Shown here: positions 11,655 through 25,300 of the stretch, piece after piece
How positions within the stretch are numbered: the stretch's first letter is position 1
Layout: the number at the start of each line of letters is the position of its first letter
Origin: Volvox africanus
Lineage: Eukaryota; Chlorophyta; Chlorophyceae; Chlamydomonadales; Volvocaceae
Assembly (NCBI GenBank): GCA_030268105.1
Contig: BSDZ01000005.1
Location: 2,356,001-2,420,000, forward strand
Direction of reading: 5' to 3'
Length of the DNA stretch: 64,000 nt
Notes under the pieces: generated by a model
What the model was told of the DNA's origin: nothing
The model's input: only the letters and a program-made list of their open reading frames with translations
Databases searched by the model: none
Made by a program: the position numbers and the translations under genes

Positions 11655-13307
11655 CGGACGTAACCAGTAACTAAGACTGTCTGCTGTCTGCTACCAAGAG
11701 GCTTGTGGCTCATGGTACTGCGTGGTGGATCGATACTTCGGAATACGAATTTGCAGTGACGCGCTGCGCTGATGCCTACACATTACACCTTGATGCTATA
11801 TGGTGGTTGCAGCGGTTCGCCGTACGCTAACTACAAAGCCAACGCCATCGCCGATCTGTTGTAATAGTACTCTTTGGATAGTCACCTTTATTTGCGAAGA
11901 CGTTCTCACCACAGGATTGCCAAAACTTTTATAGAGCTTCTTAGCATGTTGCAAGATGGCTACCCAACTCTGCAGGATGAACATTAACTTTGTTTTGAAA
12001 GCAGATTTTAATAACAATGACAATGTTTACGTGAGACATTTATTAGGAAGTGATATGCTTAGAGCTTGACTTCCGAAGTGATCGGGCAACCGTCACCCGT
12101 AGCTCGACCTCCTAGAGGACTTGATCGGCGAAGTCAAGATAATTTAAGCTGACATCCAATAATTGCTTGCCTCACGATTGGCGGGGAGTTGTGGATTAAC
12201 AAAAAATGCATCGGGCCTGGTCATTGTCAGCGTTATTGGTATTCTGCCTTCATTACGGCGCCTTGTCACAGCTGAGTACTCCAATAGCTCACGGCAGCCA
12301 GGTGCGTTGCCCGCGGTGGCAGTCCGTTTTGGAGTTAAGGTTGATGGGCAGCTAGCGGTTTTGCATGTAAGGGGTCACATCGAAACAGGGATCTGGTTCA
12401 TATATCTCCGTCTTACTGCCTGAACCGCATTGTATGTCGCACACACGCACGCACGCACAAGGCCCCTAACCCTGACCCTCTTCCAACAGCATGCACCAAG
12501 CCGCGACCGCTGTCTAGCCCCTTAGGTACTCCAGTCATCCGCTCACATCGCACCACTAGTATGTCCTGCCGAGTGCTTGGACCCTGCCTGCTAAGCACCC
12601 TCCCTGGGCTCTCTTCCTTCCTATCAGTTGGCATCGGTCGATGCTACAAGTAAATATCGCAGCCGGAAAGCGGACATGGACAGGGAGGGGGACATGTAGG
12701 TATCCAGGTGGTGTGTTTTTATACCTCCAGGGGAAGTGGTGGACCGTCCCTAGCAGTACGGGATGAGGCAGTCGTCGGTATGTCACCCTGGAAGGGCAGC
12801 TGGTGTCGTATCAAAGTCTATCTTCAAAAATTCGTGCAAGGATTGACGCTTTGGGCATGTAACATGGCACGGTAGAGGACCTGATCAGCGTTGTAATCTG
12901 ACTGTTAATGGAAACAAGAGGAGCCTACAACTTGTATAGACGAGTTGGGAGTGCGGCATTCCTGATGACTCATTGATTGTTAGGTCAATTTCAGCAGCAG
13001 ACAAGTTGGCGCTTAGTGTTATCCAATTGAATCACATATTCTTTCTTATGCGTCTGCTGCGTATGGAAGGTGTTTTCCTGCTAGCCATCTTGAAAACGGG
13101 TTATCCTTGAAGACTGCTACTCAAGAGTGCTACGCGTCTGCAGCGGCACATTAAGAGCAGCTTTGTGTGGCAGTCGCACCACCACAAGTTCATCTGGCGT
13201 AAGACCCTGCTTAAGCAACTTCCTGATAAGACCTGATGTTTGCTCTTCAGAACCGCCTTTTGCCCTCCGTCACTCCCCTCCACGCCTCCGTCCCTCCTCC
13301 CTTGCAG

Positions 13308-16300
13308 CCAGCACGAGGGGCCCGTCCCGGGCGCCACCCACTGCGGCCGACACCGCCTGGATCTGGCATGGATGACTGAAGCCACCAGCTCTGTATACGC
13401 TACACCCCTAATCACGGACCTGCACGCAGACGGGAGGTGGGTTGGGAGTTCCAGATGACGCCGGAGGGTTTGAGAGTCGAGCGAAGGTGTGGGAGGGGGA
13501 TGATCAGGGTTCAGCCGGAAGGCCCAACTGAAGGGAGTGGGATCCTAACAGGATGGTCAGGGCTCCTAAGCCGGCGGTGGCCTGGGCTGGATGGTGTCGG
13601 GCATAATGGGATGGAGCCACGTCACGGCCCCGAACTCAACCCGCTAACACGCTTTCCACTGTCGAGAGCTCCGGAGTCCTAAACGCGCTAATAACCGCAA
13701 TCATACCTGAATTCCTGAAAAGCCGGACCTATTCTGCGCCGTATTTGTATGAGTGCAGACGTGACATTGTGGTGCCGTCCTTCGTCCACTACCTGGAGGT
13801 GCGCGAAAGGGCTGCGGCTGCATTCACCGCGGGCTGCTTCGAGCTGCGAGGAAGCTTGGGGCGAGACCGTTAGTCCTGAAACGGTTCTTATGAACGCAAA
13901 ATGTTACATTCGTAAAAGTACATTCGAAATTACATTTTTACATTTGAAACTGGGTATCGTACTAAGAAATTGATTATTTGAAGTATAGTATCTGAGGTAT
14001 TGATTTGTGGTGCGACCCGCAGGTCACAATAGAAGAGCGGTAATGTTAGGACCTACTAGATGTTCAGAAACACATATTGCATGCCGTAACGGGAGCCGCA
14101 GATCCTATGGAAGACTCTCGCCAACAACAGATTGTGTCATATTTCAACGGTTATGATGGGTTTGGGCCATTTGCCTGAACCATATCCTTCACCACGCAAT
14201 GCGACTTCCCGGTGGCGGGATGACATTACCACTGCCATTGGGCCTTATCTTGCTGGGCCCTCCGCAGCCGCCGCGGCCCCGTAAACCCCCACTGAGCTGC
14301 AGTGAAGACCCACGATTGCTCTACGCACACTTGTTACCCGAGATCTTGCACCAGTAATAGCACTGGTATGAGTCCGTATTGTCGTACGCCGCCCGGCTTT
14401 CACATCAGGTTATGGAAGGCCCCAATGGCGGTCAGGCGGTGGGATGGCCCGCCTTTCACGCATCTTCGGTGCATGCCTCGCCACTATTGTACGATATTGA
14501 CTTTGACGGCGTGCGGGACATCATGCTGGCGACGTACGATGGGCAGCTCTTGTTCTTTAAGGATACGGTGGGTTGCCAACTTAGCGCCTGAGTGAAGAGG
14601 CGGTGACCGATGAGATGACAGCTGCGCTGCAATCCAGCCACAGCTTCTGCCTACATATGACTTCTTCTCTGCTTGCCTGCTGGAATGTTTCCACATGGGG
14701 TGCTGCTGCTCCAGGTGGGGAGTGGCATACGGGGCCATAATGCTCCCTCCTTGCCTACCTCTTCGTCCGCCAAGCCCTCAGAATGTGTGGCTAGGCCCCC
14801 TACCTCCCGCACTGTGTCTCTGCCCTGCACCCGGGCACATTGTGCATTGTACTGCCATGATCCGGCAAGCACAGCCACACCGCTGCTGCTGGCGTTTGCC
14901 GAGGAGGGTGGCTGTTTGAATGCTGTTTCCCCCGGCCCCGTGACGCCGCTACTGCTGCAGGGTGAGAAGATGCCCGAGGGGTTTCAGATCAGCCGCCTGC
15001 GTGTGCGCAAGGTAAGGTAGTGGGAGGAAGGGGGAGGATGGGGGGAAGGGGCGAGGAAGGGAAGGAAGGGTAGCCAATCCAGGAACTGGCGTGCACTTCC
15101 GCTGGTCTGTGAGGATCGTTGATGTTATCAGGTGGGGTGCTCCAGCGGCGGTCCTGGGGATCGCCGACACAGACGTGGGCTGAGGGCCTTGGCGTGAGGT
15201 GCATCCGGTAGCACGGCGGTACCTTGACGGCAGCTAGTGTATGGCGGCTCGGAAAGCACACTATCATGCTCAGCCCTCCTTGCCGGTTGCTGCGGCTCTG
15301 CCCCTGCGGCAGCAGCCCTGCACGGTCGTCCTGATAGTGCCGGTGATGGTCCACCCTATGTCCTTGAGGTTTCAGCTTCGTGCAAGCCGGGAGTAATCTG
15401 TGCCATACCAGTTGGTGTTTGCGTAGACGCTCGGGGCTAAGTGTTCAGGGCCCGTGCTGTGTATATAACGCATATACGGCGCACCTGGGCCTCACGTAGT
15501 GATGATTTGGATCGCTCATCATAGGATCCTAACACTGTCGCGTTCTTTCACTCTGTGTCGTTCAGGACTGGTACGTGGGACTGGATCCAAAAGATCCGTT
15601 TGATCACTCACATCCTGATGTCGGTGACGGCGACGGCGACGGCGATGGCGGTGGAGCTGGAAAGGTATGTGGATATACCTTGTACGGCATTTTTGTATTC
15701 GTATTTTGTGTGTTTGTGTACGCAATATGGTATGGCTTGTAAAGACGTGCGGTGTGAAGATTAGTTCGTACCAACTAACCGTAAAAAAGTTTGGCGGATG
15801 GACTGCTGGCTGCTCTGGTGGAGATGGAGGACTGCTATTAGACGACATGCACTCCGGATCCGGGCACCGCAGTATTTGGGACTCCGCACGAGCGAAACAC
15901 CTCCAAACAACAGATTCCCTGTCGGGACTTGCTAAAACGAATTGCTGGAATACATATCTGCACAGACGCCAGATGATGGCCGCTTCAACGGTCCCCTAAC
16001 CGGTATGCCCTAACCAGTATGCCCTAACCGCCCAGTCAAGATTGAGACTGGTTGACCGCTCGCTCAAGAGACTTCCGGCCATCCTTCTTCCTCCCGGCGT
16101 CACCCGTCGGGCCCCAGGGGCGCCGATTCCGTCCTCTTTCTTGAAGCCCTAGCACGTCTTGAAACACCTTGCCGTAGCTGAAGATGTTCATTGCCACATA
16201 CCTCACGCACAGACAAACGCTGGGCCGAATAGCAAGGCGCTGCCGCAGCAGCAGCAGAAGCAGGGAAATGCGGCGCGCACCTCGCCTGTAAGCAATGTGA

Positions 16301-19300
16301 CTGAGCTTCGTCCGAAGGGTAGCATCGACGACCGCATCAATAAGTTCGTGCGCCAGATCACCGAGTACAGGTGCGGCCCACGGGTCAGTGGCGGCCCGTG
16401 ACGCAGTCTCGCACACCCTTTTGCCATGCAGTGGCATGCACTCTCATACATTAGACGTGCGGGGTCGTGGGCTATGGTGTCACACTGGGTTGCCGTTGCA
16501 TTCGCGAGGTCGTGGCGGTGGCGGTGGCGGTGGCGGTGGCGGTGGCGGTGGCGGTGGCGGTGGCGGTGGCGGTGGCGGTGGCGGATTCGTCCCCCGCTGG
16601 TCCCCTGGTCTGGCCTTGGAGTACCGTATCCTGTACCGTGGCCTGTGCAGGCAGAAGTACGGCGAGCTGGCGGCCGACAAGCTGATGGAGGAGACCCGCG
16701 CCACCAACACTGCCTTTTACGAGGCCGTAGTGGCAGCAATTAAGCAGCAACTACTGCATCAGGAGTTCGGCACGAATGCTACCACGTCCCCGCAGAGGTG
16801 GGTGATGTGGTCTTCCGCGCGGTGGCGTTGGCTGAAACAGCGCTGCTTTGCGCCGGTGTCCTAGTCACTGCCCCTCCGTCACGTCCCACGATCTATACCC
16901 AGACGAGGAACAACGTTTCCGTCTGCTCTTTGCATACATACCACCGTGGCTCACCATCTCACCATCTCAACGGGAGGGAAAGGCGAGGAAGACTGTGCCG
17001 TACACTATGAGGGGATAAGGCTACGTGGGGCAGGGTGCACTGTTTTTTTCAGTAACCAGTCACTTTTTCGTAACCCCAAATATATTTTGGACTTCAGAAG
17101 CAGTAACCAGGAGAATTGGTCGGGACTTGGGATGGTTACTTGTGATGGATGGTACGACGTGTACGATCCTGGGATGTGTACGGGTAAATAATGGTCAAAG
17201 ATGACCAATTATTTGAAAATCCTCCAATTGGGTAACATCTGCAAGTGGAATTAACTGAGTATAACAAATGTATTCTGGGAAAATTAAGATATTTGCCCTG
17301 GTTCATGGCCCCCTTCCCACTGCTGGGCCCAAAGGGCCCGGTAGATTTCACAAAATGTAGTATCTCTGTTGTGTCCGCCTAAGCAAAAGCCCAATCGGAA
17401 GATGACCATGCACGGTCCATCCTGGACACCAGCCGTAGATACCCCAGGATACCACACAAATGAGGCATTTTGTCTGGAAAACTTATGAATGTACGCAAAA
17501 AATGTATGCGAATGATGATGTGAAGCCCCCAAAAGCTCTTCCAAGAATTTTCCAAGCTGGTTATAGTCAATGGCAAGCAGTTCCACCAGGTTAGTGGGGT
17601 TCTACAGCCTGATGACCCTCTGCATGTGCCCAGGACTTATTGAGGTTCGGCACATTTCCGTACACAGAGACCATTTCCAGTTTTCCATCTGGTGACGTGG
17701 TGAGCAGCAACTGCAAGTGGATACATTTGCAGAGCAATAGTGAGAGGGAGCCATCCATTAAATGTGTAAGGGGGGAACTCGTACCCTGGCATCACACCCT
17801 ATTGCACCTACCCCGTGTTACAGTGGTGCGAATTGCTAGGATCTCACACAAGCTCCCTGGAAAGTCATTTTCATTACTTGACCTGTACCCAAAGTCAGGC
17901 TCCCCAGAACGAAAAGAACACTGGCAGGGTGGAGTTGACTACGCCGGTTGGAGTGGACTGATATGTTTTCATAACATGCAGGCAGCGATAGCAGCAGCTG
18001 GCTTTTATCGCTGACACCGTCCGCAGTTGTTTCGGCAGCAAAACGCATTATAACAATAATTGGATTGTCCCAATATTGGCATCTCCTTAGTCCTGTGCCC
18101 ATCTCCTAATGGGCCCATAAACTGAGAGTGCACACGGTAACGCAGCAGGTCAATATTTCATCTCAATAGGTATATAGATATAGGTATATATTTCAGCTAG
18201 CGACCGCTTCCTTTACTGCTACGTGTGTCCCACCATCATGTACGGCCTCATGTACGGCCAGTCACCATGGTCAATGGCCGCAATCCGTCACCACAGTTAT
18301 CATTCATGGCAATAAATTGTGTCCACCATTTCTTTGGAAAGCATGAACCCGTATAAATGTCCTTCCCCCTCCATTTTTACCCTATCAGCTCCAGCAGGCG
18401 GCGGCTGATGCAAGTTCCTGGCGCGGACGAAGCTGCCGCTGCTGCAGGCGGTGCAGCCACTGCCACAGTAGAGACCGCAGGCGCCGGTGACAGTGTTACT
18501 GAGGAGGCCGCGGGCTCCTTTGACGTGTTTGAGGATACGTATGACGCGCAGCTCGCCAGCGACGATGGCCTCATTTTCGGCAGCACGTTAGAGGATGTGC
18601 AACAGGAGCAGCAGGAGCAGCAGGACGATGATGGGGGGGCTGGGTTTGCGGATGAGTTCTCGTACCAGGGCGACGTTGACACGGCGGAGGCCGCGGCGGA
18701 CATCGGCGCCAGAGCTCTCGGCGGCGCGCTTGACGACTTCCTAAACCGCCTTGAGTACGATGAGTTCGGCGATCTCGAGGTGACGGCGGAGCTGCGCGAG
18801 AGCGAAGCAGCGCTGCATGAGCACGGAGGTGCGGTCCGGCGGGGGCTGGGCGCAGGGCGGTAGTGGGAAGGGGGCGGTTAGGGGGAGGCAACATGACGGG
18901 TCTTGGAATAGAGCAGAGTCTTGGGATTGTAGGGAAGGGGATACGGGATGTATGTTTTGTAGAGAAGCAGCTTATGGTGGATTCTGCGACTTGTCCCGCA
19001 TGGGGTCGGTCCCCTGGTCTTGATGGGGTCGGTCCCCTGATCTTAATGGGGTCGGCAATCCGGACGCCTGCGAATCGTAAAGCGCTTGTTCCTTCTTGTC
19101 CGCTGCGAGCAGAGCCGTCCTCATTGGTCATCATTAAAGCCTGAACATGTGTCCGTCACGCATATGCTTTGCCCGGCCCATTCCAAACAACCCGCAGTGG
19201 ACCCCCGCGCAGCCGACCCCGACGAGCTGCTGGTTGATAGCTACTCGCACCTGTACCTGGGAGATTACCACGGTGACGGGAGTAGGGGCCGCCGTGGCTG

Positions 19301-22300
19301 GAGCGATGAGGACTTCACTCAGGTAAGGAGTGCGCTCAACCCCTTGGACCCCTAACCCCGTGGAGTGAGTCGAACTTCACGGTTCTGTCACACATGTCAA
19401 GATTTCCATAGCCCTCTCCTCTCCTCCATTCAACCCACATCCCGCCACATGTGCCCTTGAGCTCCCTTTTCTGGCTCCATTCATCTATGGATCATTTGTC
19501 CTCCATATCCCCTCCCCTCCCCTCCCCTCCCCTCCCCTCCCCTCCCCTCCCCTCCAGTCCGCCCATCCGGATGCTAAGGGGGGCTATGTGTACGTTGACC
19601 CTCACATTATGACCACTCCTGCCATCGCCGATATCGATGGGGATGGCCATGACGAGCTCGTGGTCGCAGTCTCGTACTTCTACGACAGGTGAGAATTATC
19701 CCGGGGGGGAAAGGGGAGAGACGTTTTCTGATTACCTCCCTGTCGTGCTGCATGTCCCTACTGCCTGCCTGTTGGGCGGGCGATGACGATGGGTTGGTGA
19801 ATGAGACCCGGAGGTTTGCGGACATCCAAGCGCATAAGCGAGCAGTGCTGGATATCGGGGTTGGGAATAAGTGGAAACCCCTGGAAGATCACGTCGTGTG
19901 CGCGGCTCCCATGACGCGGGCTCCTACCGCCTTGCGTACCTTGCTCGAAATGGCTACTGGATGTGGATGTGGAAGCGGAAGTGGAAGTGGATGAGGAGCC
20001 AGTACAGGATCTTCGTTGTACAAGATGCCTTGACTACAAAACGGATTTTTTCCGTTCTGAAAATTTGCGCGCCATGTTTCTTGCTGACCACCGCTGTGGG
20101 GTTCTGTCCGCGCCTTGTCCTCAGGGAATACTACGACGATCCGGAACACGCCAAAGACTTGAAGGTGCGGTTCCGAATGCTCCTGTCCTGAGCCCCTGCC
20201 GTACTGCAATGTCATCTGTGGTTGTTGAGGGATGATTTGCAGTGTCACATAGTGTGACTGGGGAGAGGGATGTAGTGATGCGGTCTCCCTACCAGGGCAG
20301 TGGTGGCCCTGGTGGCGGTGGTTACGGAGACCGAGCGCTTTTGTCTCTCCCTATCAGTCACTCAGTCTCGCTAACACACACATCACACAAACGGCCCATC
20401 ACGGGGCGGCGGGGCCCAGTAGTGAACGAACGGGTCACGATGACGACTCGACGGCCTTGCTCTCCGCTGATAATGCTGCGAAGAGGCCACCCTCCAATTT
20501 CTGTGTGTGTGTGTGCACGTAATCGCGCACACGTACCTTCTCAAAGGACCTCAATGGTCCTCCTGCAGAGTTGCACAATTGAAAGAGGGGAGATGCATGT
20601 CACGACGGGGATGCGGACGCAGTTTTGCAAAAAGGGTTAAACAGCGGATGTGAAGTTCATGTAAGCCTGGAGGCCATCCCACCACACTGCAGTAGGTCAC
20701 ACGGTCGTCAGCAGCATTTGGATGCCTAGGGGGTGGCCTCAACATGACTTGGCTTTTGTGCCTCCCTGCCTCCTTTATGAACCGCCACATGCACTGCGTG
20801 TTTCAGGGCACCGATCTGTCCAAGTATGTGGCCAGTAAGTGAGGGGGGTGAGGGGTGAGGGGGTGGAGGGAAGAGGCATAGTCTATCGGTAAGCATGCGC
20901 CACAATCGATGGGTTGTGGTTCAATTCCAACCGAAAAGGACCGAAGAGGAAGTGAACTTCTCAGGGGGTGGAAAGGAAAAGGACGGCTCTGCGGCCCGTC
21001 TGGATCGGGGAATGCGGGGCGATAGGAGGGGGCATTGCCGCCGGCTGCTGGCTGCGTCATCACCTGCCGCGGGATGGGCCATCTGCCCCCGCCCCACGTC
21101 GCCCCAACTGCCGGGCAGTGGCATCCAGACGTGCAGCAGACTCCAGACTCGGAACCGCAATGTGTGACCGTGTGCTTGTCCTTTTGTTCATTTGTATGCC
21201 GTATATTGGTGTCTCGTGCCGTACAGGTGGCGTGGCTGTGTTCGACTTGCGGACACGCACTGAGAAGTGGGTGCAACATTTAGATCTGTCCACCGATACC
21301 GCCACGTACAAGGTGTGCACGTGAAGGGGAGGGGAGGGGCGGAGGCGCGGGAGGGAAGACAACAGACACGGCCACGAGGGGTACTTTCATGGAGAGGACG
21401 ACAATCGCTCTGGGCGGCTTTTCGCACCTGACTTCCCTTTCCTCCTCGCGTACCTCCAAAGGCATACGCTTATTCCTCGCCGACGTTGGTGGACATCGAC
21501 AAGGACGGCTTGCTGGAGGTGGTGGTGGGCACCTCCATGGGCTTCCTCTACGTCCTTGACGCAAAGTGAGGACTGAACTCGTACGTTGGCTTAGGCCGAT
21601 ACGGTTGAGGCTGCCACCATTCTTCCCGATTTAGCACGGCTGGGGCTGCCCACCAGGATCGCCTCCCCTACGCCACGGCCGTCCATGTATCCGATTCCCC
21701 CCTTTCTTGCACCTTCCGCCTCCTTGCGCCCCGTCGTTTCCATCCAACCCCCAACTCCCAACCCCAACACACTCACACAATTACACACACACACACTCAC
21801 ATTTTTTTCACGTTCCGCACCTCTCCGCGCCCCGCTGGTGCTCCCACCAGGGGTGCTCCAGTGGCTGGGTGGCCCATCCAGATGGGGGAAATCCAGGCCC
21901 AGCCGCTGGTGGCGGATATCAACAATGACGGAGAGCTGGAGATCTTTATTGGTGAGGGTTCTGTGGCGCTGTGGGAGATTAGAGGAGGGAGGGCGGACGC
22001 GCAGGAGCTCACGGAGGGGTGCTTGGACAATGGCAGTGAGGACGTTAGGGGCCGTTGTGAGGGAGAAGGGCAGGCTGGTGGCAGAAGAAAGGCAATAAGG
22101 GTAACGGTCACATGGGCAGCGCATCCTCGGCCGGGGGACGACGCAGCCGAATTCAGCATAGTCCAGCTGGCGTCTGGACCTGTGTGTTTGCTGTGTATTT
22201 TTCCGCCCGCTACCGCTCCTGCCGCTGTTGGTAACGTCGCTGCTGTTTTTCAGCACTCGCCGGGTTTCATTACAGCTCATTGTTTTGACTGCTTTGACTG

Positions 22301-25300
22301 CTTTGACTGCTTTGACTGCTTTGGCTGCTTTGACTGCTTTGACTGCGCGGCGAGCTCACTCCGTAACGTGTTGACTCTCCTTAGTTCCTCCTTCCGAACA
22401 GCCCTGTGCTCTGTCGCTGTTTGAACTGTTCCTTTCTACCCCTCCCTACGGGGTGCGAATTCCGGGAGCAAACCTCCGGGTCCGGGTCCTTTCGCGTTCA
22501 GGTATTAGAGATTCCCCGTTCAAAAATTCAGTTTCATATGCAGAATCAGAATCAGCTCCTTTCGGCTTCAGCTGCAGCTTTCCGTCAGCGTCCTTCCGCC
22601 CCTGCCGCCCTCTCCTCCTCTTCCACCTTCCTTTCAAGTCTTACTCCTCGGCTCCTGTCCCTTGTTCCTGTTACACTTATTGTCCTTAATCACCACCAAT
22701 ACCACCACTTTCCATTCTCCACATCCGCTGTTCCCCTCAGCGGATATGCGCGGCAACTTGGCCGCCTTCAACCTGAGGGGGGAGGAGGTGTGGGAGCGCC
22801 ATGTGAGGTCGGCGGTATCGCAGGTGCGCAAGTGGGGTGGCGGTTACGGGGGCGCTCACGGTTATCGTGAAGACGCATAAGGCCCATGCTGGCATCCGAT
22901 GTGGCAACATGGGTGTGGACCTGCACGGTGTATTGGCATCAGCCGTACATTAGCATTAGCATTAGGGTGAGCTGCGGCCAACGGACAGCGGACAGGTTGT
23001 GACGTCACGCTCGCTCCGGGGGGGCACACAACGTTGCCAAACGCCCTTTGGATTGCGTGCGTTGGATTGCAGGGAGCTGTGGCGGGCGATATCGACGGTG
23101 ATGGCCAACTCGAGGTATTGGATGAAGTGGGGCGTGAGGCGTTCCGGGAGACGCGCATTGAAGATGGCCCGAACGGGAACGCTAATGGGCACGTACTGGT
23201 TAGGCGACCGAGAAATCTCTATGGACAAACCTGGACCAGGGAGAGCCCTGGATGTTGGGAATTATTTTACGGGGTACTTGGTTAGGAAGCCGTACATGGT
23301 GGATGTCGCATAACTCAGACGTTACTGCAACAGCTCGGCGCCCAAAAACTGTCACAAAAAATAATCTTCCTTTGTAAGTCTGTCTGTTTGTGTTTTTGAA
23401 ATGATGCTTATTTTTACGATGGGCACTCGCGTAATCAACTCTACATGCCCCATCTCTACACGCCAATCTATTACCCCCTGCTGCGCAACATTCCTTAGGT
23501 GGTTTTGGGCACCGCCAGCGGCTACATCTACGCCTTGGCAGGATCTACAGGTACGCGGCTCGCACATATAAGGCGACCCCTCCCCCGTAGCTGTGCGTTA
23601 ATTAAGGCGCTAATCGTTGGCTTTGATGTCGGCTTAGCGTGCCCTGCCTAATCAATAACACCCTACCCCCAACGTAGAGCCCTGCTACTCCTAAATGTCA
23701 CCACCGCCTCAGCCTACGGGGGCAGAGTCTTCTAGTTAAGCCTTCCAGGTCGATTAGGCTAGTCAGGCCCTGCTAGGGGCAAAACAGACCTTATTACCCC
23801 CCGATCTCGCAACCCCTCGCAACCAGGCACCGACATCCCCAACTGGCCTTACCGCGCGAGGGGCAGGTGAGAAAAGCCCAACATGCGGGAAGGACAACGA
23901 AATATTAGAGATGTAGCCCATAGGTGCTGTAATCTTCGAGGGGGCGATACTAAGGGTGTCGGGGCATGTGATAATTGTTGTTGTCGGGGAAGGGTTATGG
24001 AGTGTTGGGGTCGGGTGGTGCTGCTGTCATTGCGGAGGGCGTCCACTCCTGGCCGTATATCTTTTGTCCAGCGCACTGTGTAGCGCAGGTTGTAAAAACA
24101 AGCCTCAGGAGGGCGTTGCCTTGCGTCTGCATGAGCGTGAGCATGAGCATGAGCATGAGCAGATACGGTGCTGTTCCTGACCCTGTACATTTTCAATGGT
24201 GCTCAGTCCCTCCCTGCCTAATCAATATATAATGCTGCAGTCCTCAAACCTGGTGCCGGTGCCGGTGCTGGTGCCGGTGTCGGTGGGTTTGAGGGAACCT
24301 AAAACACCCGCCGTAATCTAGCCGGCCCTTACTGACTTGAGGAGTGGTTTAGCCGCCGCTGTGTACGGAACCCTGCTGGGCTGAGCAACCTCATCGTCAG
24401 CCCTCTTCCAACGTTGCTATGCTGTGCTGCTGCTGCTGCTGCTGCAGGGTCCAGGCAGCCCCTACAATCACCCAGCTCATTGAGGGCACCGGGATGCAGG
24501 TAGGTTTGGTGATGGGGTTGTGATGGACGGATTCGTTTCGGATTCCCATGGGTAGGTTTGCGGTTGTGGATTCTGGGATTGGCCGTCGTTGCATTTCTTA
24601 CTCATATCTTGAGTGGCGTTTTTGCTTGAGCATTTTGAGAAAGTATTTTTTCAGCATCCAGGAAACGCAATAACCCCTCAAGCTGAAAGTTCAGTCGGCC
24701 TATCGGAAAGGTTGCATGGCGCGCGTTATGATGCTTTGCTTTGGAAGTCTCTCGGGGTTTATCTGGGATGGGCTTCATTCTGTGCGAACTTGGACACCCC
24801 ACAACTGCGCGAGCCAGCCGGCAAACCAATTTGTTCGCCATTGTGTACTATAAGGGGGTTGCCGTATTCAGGGTTTGGCTCCGGAAGCCTCCTCAAGGCG
24901 GTTGTAGCACGAAAGCACGTGTCTGCCCAAACCTAGACGAAGAAATGCCAGCTACCTGGCAACGCTGGTGGCGAATGAGAAGCCGAGAAACCCTTATACT
25001 GGCGTCCTAACCCGGCTGGTCCGATGGCTGCTTTACCGCCCTAGGACGTCAGGATGTCTCCCATGCCGATCACATCCCGCACGTTACCTAAAGATTCCGG
25101 TAATACTTCTGTTATCGTGTCCCTGCTTTTCTTTCAGCTAAGTGCTGTGCTCTTGGTTGATTTGATTGTCCTTCACCACCCCACCCCACCCCACCCCACC
25201 CTACCCTAGACCAACCCCACCCCACCCCACCCCACCCCAACCCCCCGGGGTGATGCAGGTGATCGTTTCCGCGTTCGACGGCTTCCTGTACGTCATTGAT

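Larger units (their letters stand above)
10635..13307. other. Intergenic / possible DEX1 5' region with no supported cellular gene
   Basis: This 2.7-kb stretch separates the ARMC9 stop from the first recognisable DEX1 exon. It must hold the ARMC9 3' UTR and probably the DEX1 promoter and first exon(s). An ATG at 13048 opens a short hydrophobic reading frame that could be a signal peptide, but its splice phase (1) does not fit the exon at 13308, which needs phase 2, so I do not assign it. A retroelement-like fragment is listed separately. Confidence 0.6.

Noticed and set aside
13048..13110. Short hydrophobic frame as the DEX1 signal-peptide exon
   Set aside because: Its usable donor leaves phase 1, but the next recognised exon at 13308 needs phase 2. 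It could only be right if another exon lies between.
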